Shown one piece after another: positions 47,281-57,137 of a stretch of 64,000 nt of DNA. The stretch lies in NCBI GenBank assembly GCA_021234155.1, contig JAJEKV010000031.1:3860835-3924834 (forward strand). Direction: 5' to 3'. The translations under genes were made by a program, and so were the position numbers. Each line of letters starts with the position of its first letter. The first letter of the stretch is position 1. The notes below the pieces were generated by a model. It saw only the letters and a list, made by a program, of their open reading frames with translations. It was not told the origin of the DNA and did no database searches. The DNA is from Isoetes taiwanensis (lineage: Eukaryota > Streptophyta > Lycopodiopsida > Isoetales > Isoetaceae).

Positions 47281-49320
47281 AGTCATACAGACTTGCAATA
47301 TCTCTTTATTACTAAAGATGTAGGGTATAATGAAAGAAATGCATCTAACATTTTTGAACCTTGCCTCTCAGAAGAGGGCAAGCAAGTGGGACAAAAAAGG
47401 AAAGCATTCAAACTTTTTAGAATACCGAGAAGAGCTTTGTCGGGTCTCTTCTCCAAATGGCCAAGATAAGTTGGCAATAAATCCTGACAAACAAACATTG
47501 GCAATTATCACTATAATTTACAATCATAACCTGTGCAACAGCAACTAACATCAATTTTAATTTACATGCTAGAGGGAACTTTGAACATCAGCGCATTGCA
47601 TTTAAACTAAAGCTACATCATAGGGTTTCATTCATGAAATAGAACCTGATGAACAACTGTACGTTACAAAATTGATAATCATTTCATTTCAAATCCAAAT
47701 CTAGTTCAAAATCTTTTTTAGCAAAAGTATTACGGTTTGCTTGTAATCAATCCGTATCATACAATTAGGTAAGAAAATAAGCATCGTAGAGACAGGCTAC
47801 ACAACATAAAATACCAAAACTCTAGTTAGAACTATTATTGGTTGAACAACGAGCAAAGAATTGACCCAGAAATAGCTTGGCCCCATGAAAATACCACAAG
47901 CAGTGAAATGTCCAAATAGATTCTTTTTTTTATCCTGGTTGAAAGATCTTACCCAGCTTCAAGGCGCGATGAGTTATTCCATGTGCATAGGATTTGCATG
48001 CAAGCAATCCATCAGATGTGCAATGTCAAGGGGCAAGACCTGGGTCCAAGGCAATATGCATCTGTTGGAGTTGTTGGCACAAAAGATAATGCACAACCAC
48101 TGGCCACTTAAACGTTCTATCATCAAGGCCATTGGTTCTTCCCATGCACCAGTGAACTGTACCATAAAACCCAGCGTGTCAACTGACAAACCAAAACTTA
48201 AAATGCATGGTTATATAAGAAGAAACAAACATGCTTTGTGGATTTGTATTTTCTATTCAATGATCATATCATTATTGAAAAATCTCCCGCTCATCTTCTT
48301 AAAGAAAACTTATAAATATGCCCAAGTAATGAATTCAATCCTTGCATGTACATTGTATAGGAGACTACTACATGTGATTGTATTATTCAATAGGTTGTGT
48401 TATTACCTTCACCAAATGCTTGTGCTTAACTTTTGACACCGTAGCAACTTCTCCGGAAAATCGTTCTTTTTTTCGCTTTGGCATCTTCTAATCATCTGTT
48501 TTTCCACTGAACAATGGAATAAGTAAGAAATAAACCATCTTTTTTGCACAAAATAATGACATAAATAAGAAACAAAATTTGTTTTGGATTTTCTCTCTCT
48601 CTTCTGACCATGAAGAACCTTGTTGTTTTGGTTCTTGAGAACATAATGTCCTTGTATCCTCGGCTTTGTCTCAGTTTTTTAGATTCTGTCCCCTTTTCTG
48701 TATGCGATTACAGTTCTAAGATATTTCGTGAACAAGAACTGGAGATAAGTATACCTCAAGAGTGTCTACATCAAAGTTTCGAATTACAATTAGCTTGGAT
48801 GTCAATCAACAATGCCTCTAAATCAACATACTACAAGCAGATCGATTAATTCCATTCAAATGATAATTTCAAAAAGCAAGAATTGTTCTTCCACCTTTAA
48901 TTTTTTACTTGAAATTGGTAGATCTGGCCAAAGAGCGGGAGAACTAGCCACTGGCGCGAATTCCAAACTTCCCTCCTTCGCGCGCTATGAAGAACCTGTC
49001 AAACCACAGTTCTTGACGGGTCAGAAATTTCAATGGCTTTCTACCAAGCACCCGGTAAGCACTAAGTGTCGCGGACACCAAAAGTGTCCCCCACCTATAT
49101 GCTTCGACCCCATGGCTGTTAAGGGTATATTTATCCACACTCTGAATTCCTGTCTGTGCCATTGTCTGAAAAGAATTAAAAGAAGCAATTTTGTTGTGCT
49201 TTTCATCTGGCATAAGTTTGAAACTAATAAAGACATGTATCAGTCACTTATAAATGAAAAAATAAAAGAAAAGTAAAACTTCATCATCAAGGCTAATGGA
49301 TATTTTTCTTAGATAAAGCA
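47281..49320. other. Possible decayed minus-strand exons, unrecognised
   Basis: The minus strand at 48182-47974 reads as a dense protein-like segment (TLGFMVQFTGAWEEPMALMI, then LPWTQVLPLDIAHLMDC) just after a cag acceptor-like site. 49213-48944 reads QSVDKYTLNSHGVEAYRWG and KPLKFLTRQELWFDRFF after a pyrimidine-rich ...cttttcag. Their style is that of exons in a T-rich intronic background, but donors are unclear and I cannot name a family. The longer 183-codon frame on the plus strand at 47885-48436 is their shadow. Confidence 0.25.
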
Positions 49321-49611
49321 AGTTGTCTACTACTTATATTCATAATTTTAGGTCAAAATTCGTTTCCTTACAAAAGTTAGATATTTGATTTGGGAACAGC
49401 TTTCTGGAAACTAGTATTGGTTCACGGAAGACAAGCAACAGTTTTGACCCTGTCATGTTCAAATGACCCTATCTCCCTTCTTATACCTCATATTAAGGTG
49501 CAGTTTTTGTGTCTTACTCTCTAATTCGTGAAGAAAAATATAAATATAATGGAAAATTTATAAAAATCTTCTTGTCGAGACAATTTTTCTTTATCTAGCC
49601 ATGAAGCAAAA

Positions 49612-49757
49612 TAGGCTTGACCCCCTTGGGTTTACCTAAGCGTAACTCTCATGAACGGGGACCAATAGATTTTTAGGTATTTTTCCTTTTTGTATTGGGT
49701 CCCATAGACCGATTGGTCTCCGTGGACGATAAAAGTACCTTCCTTCCTTCCTTCCTC
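49612..49757 (+). mobile_element. LINE 3' tail with (TTCC)n end
   Basis: A short 5'-truncated LINE end. It carries gggtcccatagaccgattgg, then tctccgtggacgataaaa, and finishes with four to five TTCC units at 49739-49756. The hairpin AGACC-GATT-GGTCT lies at 49706-49719. The same tail, reverse-complemented, ends the LINE at 57138. Confidence 0.7.
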
Positions 49758-49869
49758 ACTGCCATATATTCATGTGTGACAAGGGTTTGAGTGATTATTG
49801 AACCTTTGATTTTATATGAATTTTAAAGAAAATAGTGCAAATGCACCTTTTCTGGTACGACTCTAGTGT

Positions 49870-50575
49870 CAATGAACCATCATGATGCGCTAGTACCATC
49901 CCTCTGGGATAGCTCGCCCATGCTACTTCAGTCCGTTGGCCTCATGGCACTAGGGACACTAATTGTATTGTATTGTATTCTATATATGATTATTTTCTAT
50001 GGAGACTATTTGCAAAATGTAAGGAATCTGGATAAAGCAACAATTCTTGTTAAGGAGTAGCACACATAAGGCGCATAAGGTGGGGACAACCAACACACAT
50101 CCTCATGGCAAGAGCAGAGATGAAAGCGGATCTGGCAGATGCAATCAGGGAAATGATAACTAGGCACCGGGAGGTGCACAAGGAAAAAGGGCTAGTAATA
50201 TGAACCACTGCTAATGTGGGACATTAAAGCCCGCAATACGCACAGCTCAAAACTGATGATAGCGACACACCCCCGCATGCGCGTGATCAAGATGCCAACT
50301 ATAAGTGGGGTGCCGGTATCAATAGAAAATAAGATAAGCCCTCTGAAAGGGCTACAATGAACCAGCATGATACGCTAGTGGCACCCCTCTGAGATAGCTC
50401 GCCCATGCTACTTCAGTCCGTTGGCCTCAGGGCACTAGGGGCACTAATTGTATTCTATTCTATTCTATTCTATTCTATTCTATTCTATTCTGTATGTAAT
50501 TATTTTCTATGGAAACTATTTGCAAAATGTAAGGAATCTGGATAAAGCAACAATTCTTGTTAAGGAGTAGCACAC
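49870..50575 (+). repeat. Segmental duplication carrying a LINE 3' end and an expanded (TATTC)n
   Basis: 49870-50065 and 50355-50575 are near-identical: gatagctcgcccatgctact, tcagtccgttggcctca, ctatttgcaaaatgtaagga, aagcaacaattcttgttaag. The 289-bp segment between them includes a coding-like end (RAEMKADLADAIREMITRHR at 50109-50168) and a stem with agccctctgaaagggct (50337-50353) typical of a LINE 3' UTR. The first copy has only three TTGTA-type units (49964-49980). The second has eight perfect TATTC units (50451-50490), so the microsatellite expanded or contracted after duplication. Confidence 0.75.
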
Positions 50576-51350
50576 GATCAACATGTTAGAATGAGAAGTG
50601 GTGGTTGTTGATGGAAGATTGGAAATGTTAGGCCAATTGGGAAAGAAAGCAAGAGAAAGAAATATGATTAATGTTCATAGTTTGATCTATAAAAGGCACA
50701 CATTTCATAGAGCATTGTTCTATGGGTGCCTCCCATTCACCTTATATTGCATGTCCTCATGAGTCTAACAATACCTACATTTTGGTACATGTTTCAAATA
50801 CATATTCTTGCACCTGATACGACACATGCACTGCATAATGCATCTGTTGACTAGCACCAAGACCGATCGTTAAAACAATTGAAAATAAGTATCAAAAGAT
50901 ATTCAAGTTCTACCTGCACAGCGATGCCCACTGCAATATCCAGCCGAACAAATTCAAAGAAGAAAACCTTAAGCCAATAAATGCTCTCAAGCCACGGTCT
51001 CCACCGGTCGCCATGCAACAAGACTTGCTGAAATAGAGCGCACCAAGTAAACTATCAGTTTTCCAAGAAAATCCACACCCCATCTCAACAATTAGAAGGG
51101 TTTTATGTAAGGACAATCCAAAAACTATGTTGCTTTACACAATGATAAGCTGCATTAGGCCCATCAAGGACACATTCCTAATGCTCTTAAACTAAAGTGG
51201 GAAATTGCTTGAGTTAAAAAGTAGTCATAACATATAAAAACTCTAGATTTCAATCCACTTTATACATCTTTAGAGCATTACACATCTTTAGATCTTGTTG
51301 AAATATTATATATACAATTTTTTTTTGTAAGGATGGAATGCATGTACACA
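50576..51350. other. 3' flank of the protease gene; no other gene
   Basis: AT-rich. Read on the minus strand, the region after the stop has several A/T-rich stretches (for example tataatattt at 51301-51310), but no canonical AATAAA close by, so the poly(A) site is not assigned. T-run at 51319-51327. Confidence 0.4.
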
Positions 51351-53152
51351 CTATGTTGATATGTTGGGGTAATATGGATAGTTCGCGATGCCACACACTC
51401 CAAGATTATCTTCCACATTGCGTTGGAAACGAATGTAGCCACCTTCACCCCAACCAGAACCCCATGAGTTCTTCATAATCCAGTAGTCCAAGTTGTCCTG
51501 GGACCCATAGCCTACAATAAGGCCTTCATGATTGGGTTGAGTACCACAGGAGGAGCTTGAGAGAATACCCTACAAGCAAAATAAGAGCAAGAGATGAGGT
51601 TGTGAAGATTTAAAGCAAGGTATATCCTCAGAGGAGCCCACAATTATTTTGAAGTCCAAGTTTCTCAAAGGAGCCCACAACATTGAAGACTACTTTTGGA
51701 GATGTAGGGCTACTTTTGTGTTTGGTGATGTTTATGTTTGAAAACAGCATGTGACCTACTGGACCTGATTAACTGACAAATCGAAGGAGAAAAAAAAAAA
51801 AAAAAAAAACAAACACAGAGAGAGAGAGACGAGAAGACCAACCCCAGCATAAAATCTGAACACATATTCAGACCCCCTCAGTCTTACAGCAACAGGTTGT
51901 CTGGCAACTGCACTCTGCAATGCTTTTTCGTTCATTCTTGGAACTGCAGTGTATCCGTCTATGAAAATTCGGCTAGTTCTGTCCTGCATCAGAGCATAGA
52001 TCGAAGGAGTTTAATAGTTAAAAGCTTGAAAGATTTTAATGGTTAAAAGCTTGAATGAAAGCCTGAGTTTGATCAGATAATTTCTTGCCTTTTGTTGGCA
52101 CTGCATCTTCTGCTCCACATATGGATAATCAGATTCAGAACTGATGCCGTTCTGGCGGACATAGCTGAATGCATCTGTCATGATCCCGCCCTCGCAGCCA
52201 TAGCTCTGTGCATCACAGTCCATCAGCTCCTGCTCTGACAGATTTGGCAGAACTCCTCTTGCTATCTTGTTAATGCTCTCGATTGCTGCTACTGATGCAA
52301 ATGCCCAGCAAGCACCTGTACAAACAAGCCAGCCTTTCCATCATAAAGCCACTAGGCCTAAATAACAAATAAATAAGATTACTTGGTGGCCTAAATAACA
52401 AATAAATAAGATTACTTGGTCTCTGTAGATATTCTAAAATAACAAACAAGGCGAAATAAATAAGATTACTTGGTCTCTGTAGATATTCTAAAATAACAAA
52501 CAAGGCGATTTGGTCTCCGTGGACGATAAAAATCAATTCAAATAAGGCCATTTGAAACAAGGCGATTTAGTCTCCGTGGACGATAAAAATCAATTCAAAT
52601 AAGGCCATTTGGTCAATTGATGAACACAGAATTAGAATTAAGTAAATTGAACTGTATTGAATTTAACTTCAGCACCTCCTACAGGTTTTGTGGCAGTTAT
52701 GTACCGCATGAGCCCTGGTCTTTCACAGCAGTTACTGCTCCCTTTTGCCTCCAGTCTACAGACCCTGCTAGGTTTTCTGTATCTTCCTGCAAATTCTGAT
52801 TTGCGCCGGCCGGCGCAGCTAGCATAGTGGCCTTGTTAGCGTACATGGCCTTGAATTCTTCCTCTGTGAGGTCAGAGAATCTGTTCAGGCCAAGCCAGTA
52901 GCTTTCATTCTTGGAATTTGTTGCATGAATGAAGCTTAAGCTCTCCTTGAAGATCTGAAAGCGCGCAGCTTTCTCCGCCGCTGATTTATAAACCTTGCCA
53001 TACTTCACAGTCCAGGATTGGAACAGATTCTGGACGTCCTGCTCGGATTGTAAATCCTGTACAGTGTAACCAACATTTCTGAATGCTGCTACATGGTGAC
53101 AAAGAGAGATGAACATGAGCAGAAGAACAATTGGGATAAACAAAGAAGCCAT
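51351..53152 (-). CDS. Papain-family (C1A) cysteine protease, four exons, 344 aa
   Basis: Exons on the minus strand are 53152-52705, 52315-52089, 51983-51843 and 51569-51351; they join in frame to 344 residues plus TAG, the usual length. Residues 1-23 are a signal peptide. The inhibitory propeptide (about 43-127) has an ERFNIN-like helix (E60, R64, F65, F68) and the N90-x-F92-x-D94 motif. The mature enzyme starts near 130 before SVDWR. Oxyanion Gln146, catalytic Cys152 (QGSCGACWAF), His286 and Asn306 (KNSWG) are all present, as are cysteines for the usual disulfides. It should be a secreted or vacuolar endopeptidase made as a zymogen. Odd points: intron 2 starts with GC, and the residues after His286 are Glu-Gly instead of the usual small-hydrophobic pair. 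There is no KDEL or granulin tail. ATG context (aaaATGG) is good. The exact subfamily is not assigned. Confidence 0.93.
51570..51842 (-). other. Intron 3 of the protease gene (GT-AG)
   Basis: 273 bp, donor ggg/gttggtc and acceptor ttgcttgtag. It contains a (GA)n run and a long A-run (plus-strand 51790-51829), a simple-sequence block that is a likely site of length variation. Confidence 0.85.
51984..52088 (-). other. Intron 2 of the protease gene, GC-AG type
   Basis: The donor reads caaaag/gcaaga and the acceptor gatgcag/gacaga. No GT near this point keeps the frame, whereas the GC donor joins QCQQK to DRTSR exactly. The downstream aaga matches the strong flanking consensus that GC donors need. 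105 bp long. Confidence 0.8.
52316..52704 (-). other. Intron 1 of the protease gene, made of tandemly duplicated LINE-tail DNA
   Basis: 389 bp, donor tgcg/gtacat and acceptor tttgtacag/gtgc, phase 1 within the Gly codon before the catalytic Cys. On the plus strand it holds three successive tandem duplications: a 33-bp unit (52355 and 52388), a ~50-bp unit (near 52408 and 52457) and a ~57-bp unit (52501 and 52558). The last contains tctccgtggacgataaaa, the same 18 bases found in the LINE tail at 49718-49735. Confidence 0.8.
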
Positions 53153-53213
53153 TTTTGGTGGTAGTTGCTAGAGCAACGTTTATATTGTACCAACACTCAT
53201 GTAAGTTATCTTG

Positions 53214-53223
53214 TTTTTATATA
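53214..53223 (-). promoter_or_regulatory. TATA box of the cysteine protease gene
   Basis: TATATAAAAA on the minus strand, 62-71 bases upstream of the ATG at 53152. Transcription would start near 53185, leaving a short leader of about 30 bases rich in acc/aaa. No other TATA-like element lies closer. Confidence 0.65.
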
Positions 53224-54120
53224 CACCACCTCTTCATTGGGCCCATTGAATTGAGTCATATTTGTGAGACCCTCCCCATGGCCACACAATTGACTTCATG
53301 TTTGTAGTGACCACCAACTTCAGAACAACACTTTCGTACTATAGAAGCAAGCTTTCATTTTGCATTTATTGAACGACAATCCCTGTAAGGGTTCATCTCT
53401 CTGAGTCAGTCAATTGCAAAATTGCCCCACACAGAATAAAGACAATTCAAACAGATGTTGTACCTACCGATATGGTTGCAATGCATTATTCTTCTTACTT
53501 TGTTATCAATACATTGATTTTAGTGGTTCCATTGCAAGGAATTTTTGAGTCATCTCATTAACTTAGAGCAATGAACCACATACTAAAGGAAAAAAGAAGA
53601 AACACGTAAGCATCAACATGCACTTGAATAACCCCATCTCATAAGAAGCCCCCAAAAGCATAGTTTTATTAAATTCTAGATTTCCTAGAAGTCCATAATG
53701 ACTCCTTCAATCCATGTATTTCCCTTCCGATCACCCCTATGCCTCGATTCTGCCTGGATTTGGCACGATTCAGATTCTGGTGTCGCCTCTGTGCTTTGAT
53801 TCTGCCTATCTTTAGATTCTGGTGGCGCCACTCCACAAAACACAGACAGGGCTCGAATTTAGTGGCCCATCGAACTGGGAAAAATGCCGCGCACATTTGA
53901 TATTATCGGATTTCCAGATTTTTTGAGCCTATTTTCTGGATTTCTTTGGATTTTTTCTGCAAAAATGACTGAAAAATTGCCAGAATTTTTTTTATCTAAT
54001 CGAAAAATTTTAAGGATGGACGGATTTCTCGGGGAGAAACCCCCCTATTTTCGATCCATGAACACAGAGGCTTATTTTGCATCATAATTTGAAGCCAATG
54101 GTTTTATGTTCCCAAATTAT
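53224..54120. other. Upstream region of the protease gene; no other gene
   Basis: Contains a local duplication of (g)attctggtg(t/g)cgcc at 53775 and 53816. No frame is credible. Upstream regulatory motifs cannot be assigned with confidence. Confidence 0.35.
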
Positions 54121-54126
54121 CTTAAA

Positions 54127-54411
54127 CTAGTAACGGGTGCCCGGTGTTGCAAACATTTCGTCTAACCTTAAATGGGGATCTCCAGAAACTCCTGCCAATG
54201 CCCTGGATTCAACCCTATAATTATGGAGCACGAAAACAGACACCAGAAACAAATACCCAATTACAAAACCCACATGCCCAAATGACAAATACACATTTGG
54301 AAGCGAAGAAATCTTCGGCATAATGATTAGAAAGGTGCAAAACAGAAAATCGGTTGGGTCACGGAAAGAACGGTTGGGTATGCCAAGAACATCTCGGCAA
54401 GAAGGATTCAA
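54127..54411 (-). other. Possible exon, one hydrophobic segment, unrecognised
   Basis: A 94-codon minus-strand frame with a clear membrane-like stretch (VGFVIGYLFLVSVFVLHNY) followed by a charged tail. The composition is protein-like. Together with frames at 54874-54660 and 55369-55091 (the latter also hydrophobic, CVIFATLLSLIVVSG and WLFVCGFGWM) it might form a membrane protein gene on the minus strand, but splice borders do not chain up convincingly. Confidence 0.2.
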
Positions 54412-54651
54412 GCATAGGACAATATCTACTCATTTTCCACCATACTTTCCACTTCTCACTCCACAGCTTAGATACATCCTGGGAAAGCAAGAATTTATTG
54501 TTGAAATGGCCACTGCATAAAATATGTTGTTTATTGGACAAGAAAATCCTGATGTATACAGTGACGAAGTGTAAAAACGTTTGCTTCAACCGAATAAATC
54601 AATTCAATGAGATTAAATCAATGAATTTTGTTTTCATTCGTGTAAAGTGGA

Positions 54652-54874
54652 CCTTACCTTGATTTCCCTCTTGGAGTAATATGAAGATATAGGCGATGCA
54701 AACTTCTTGTGTCTTTGAGATCACAAAGTCACCTAATCTGAGGGCTGGATTTGTCTCATATAGAGTCTTCATTTGCCTTGTAGATTTAGCATGTTCTTTC
54801 TTGAAGCCAATCGAACACGAAAAGGCATCAACCATATTACACCCAACCCCGGTTCCCGATGAATGGAGCTCCAT
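54652..54874 (-). other. Possible first exon, unrecognised, ending in a good splice donor
   Basis: Starts ATGGAGCTCC at 54874 and runs open through HAKSTRQMKTLYETNPALRL, GDFVISKTQEVCIAYIFILL and QEGNQ, followed by caag/gtaagg near 54655, a strong donor. No family is recognised, and the proposed next exon is uncertain. It lies 1.5 kb upstream of the protease in the same orientation. Confidence 0.25.
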
Positions 54875-54879
54875 TTGAT

Positions 54880-57130
54880 ATTATTGGACCAGTGGAAGTA
54901 ATCAACCGATAGGTGATTCAAGAACTCGCTCAATTTCTAGAAAAAGGCAAAGCGGTATGATGTCGTCCGATGCAAACTCACAAAAAGGAGAGTGTGACCC
55001 ATCCTAGTAAGTCGATTGCCCAATAATTACTCATTCCTTGTATAACTCCCCAAGAAATCAAATATCCTACCACAATTCCCGACAAATGACCTAAAAACTG
55101 GCACGGGGAACAATTATAGATGTGAAAATCAGAGATTCAAATGGGGCAAAGGCGATAGGCAAAGAAAGAACTCCAAACGGTTCGGTTTGAAGAAGTGGTG
55201 CTTTCGCAAGTATGGTCATCCATCCAAAACCACACACGAATAACCAACAAAGACAGACTCTTACGTAAAACTCCAACTTAAATCGTGAATGAGCACATGA
55301 TAAATCCCGAAACCGTGAGCCCGAAACAACAATTAGAGATAGTAACGTCGCAAATATCACGCACCCCAAGACATCTTTCGGCTTTTCGGCAATCCCAAGG
55401 CTCCACAGCTCATATTAAAGATTAGATGCAAGAAACTAATATGGGAAAATGAAGAAGTGATAAGACGCCAGTGGTCTTAAGAAACTACGGTTTCATAAGC
55501 TCAATCCCACATCAGGAAAACCTATGTTCTTGTTTTGAATGTAAAACCGGATAAGCGGAACAAATGGCGATTAAACAACCTGCTTCATGGGTTTCGAGTA
55601 TGTAAATAGATGAGAAGGCTGACCCATTTGTGTATTTTGTTACATGGGCACGGAATTGCTCCAACGAAGATCCGATCTATGATGGGTACCCGGAAAAAAA
55701 AGGCATTGAAGATCCACGACACATCAAACCCTAATTCTCACCGCTTTTCAGGTCGACGGGAATGCAGAGATGATCAATTTAATCCGCCCACAAATGATTC
55801 TTCCCTAAAATCTTCATTTTCATTCCCAACACATAACCCTAAAATGGGTTATCTCGAGCCTTGCATGTCGAGCAGGATATTTGATACAATACGAAAATAC
55901 AATATAAAAATAAATATATGATATATGGGTCTAAACCATTGGATATAGGCATCAAAATTAGTTCAACCGTCTCTTGGCGACTCTAGATATACTAATCAAG
56001 ATGCCTCATCAAATACATCCATGAAATCATATAAAAACCTTAGGGAAAAAAGTACAAAAATACAAAAGAAACCCCCTGTTATTATGTTACATATTAAAAT
56101 TGGAGCTTAATAAATGAAATTCCATGCATTTCTCATCAACTATTAGTAGTAATATATTTGTTTGTTATACCTAAGCATTGAAGCTTGCTAAGCTATAGAA
56201 ATGTTCTTGGTACCTAAGCATAAAGTTGCTAAGGTATAGAAATATGTCGGGCATTGTTGGGCAATTTGCTATGTAGGGATTCTATTGTGAAGAAAAATGA
56301 TTTGTTGTATGGAACTCATTTTACAATTGCCATCAATTTGATGTCAATCCATTCAATAGTATGTCGATACATCCAATATTGGATGCCTATAGAGATTTTT
56401 GTCAATGGATCATCGTAGTAGGGGTAACAAAATATCTCATCACTAAAAGGATCATCGTATTAGGGCTAGCAAAATATCTCATCACTAACATAACTTCTCA
56501 TTGACATAATATAACTCTTGAGATGGTGAAGGCAAAAGAAGATAGCATCACCATGTCTAAGCCCTAGCCACCTTCAAATTCAGGTAGCTAAGCCTCTTTT
56601 ATATGTTTGAAATAAGACCAAGAAACCCTGAACCTTGCCTATCAGTTCTCAAAATTGCATCTCAAACTTGCAAATGTAGTGCAACCAATGTACAATGCAT
56701 CGATGGCATATGCATTTTGTACCCTCAATGCGACATATTCTTTTTGAAGGTCATTAATATGTAAACAATCATGAATAAAGGCCAATTTTTTTGTATCAAC
56801 TGGTTTTGGAATGCATGTAAATGTACATTGAAACATAAGCAAACACTGCATTCATCTTTGTTGATGAAAACCCCCTGTATTTATCAAGTTCAAGTCCTGA
56901 AGAAGTGCAAAAAACCCATTGTATTCATCAAATTCAAATATACATGCAATAAAAGAATTGGAATCTCCTTAGGAAAAGCAATAACTCTGTATAAATATGT
57001 GCCACGCCTCTATGCCAAATAAGAATTTTTGAATAACTGTAATTTCCTAAAGAAGAGTACTATTTTGTTTGCCTATGATTGAAGTGTCCCAAGTGCTCAT
57101 GCCCCTGCCATGCATGAGATTGCTAAAGCC
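54880..57130. other. No supported gene; dispersed repeat copy at 55960-56110
   Basis: 56025-56110 (catgaaatcatataaaaacc ... accccctgttattatgttac) matches the repeat at 15770-15870 and 17540-17610. 56395-56490 contains a local duplication of gtaacaaaatatctcatcactaa. Other small frames, including one at 55610-55921, are not recognised. Confidence 0.35.
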
Positions 57131-57137
57131 AAATATT

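Noticed and set aside
47885-48436. 183-codon plus-strand frame, the longest single open frame in the window
   Set aside because: Composition is poor for a protein, there is no domain, and the minus strand at the same place looks more like an exon.
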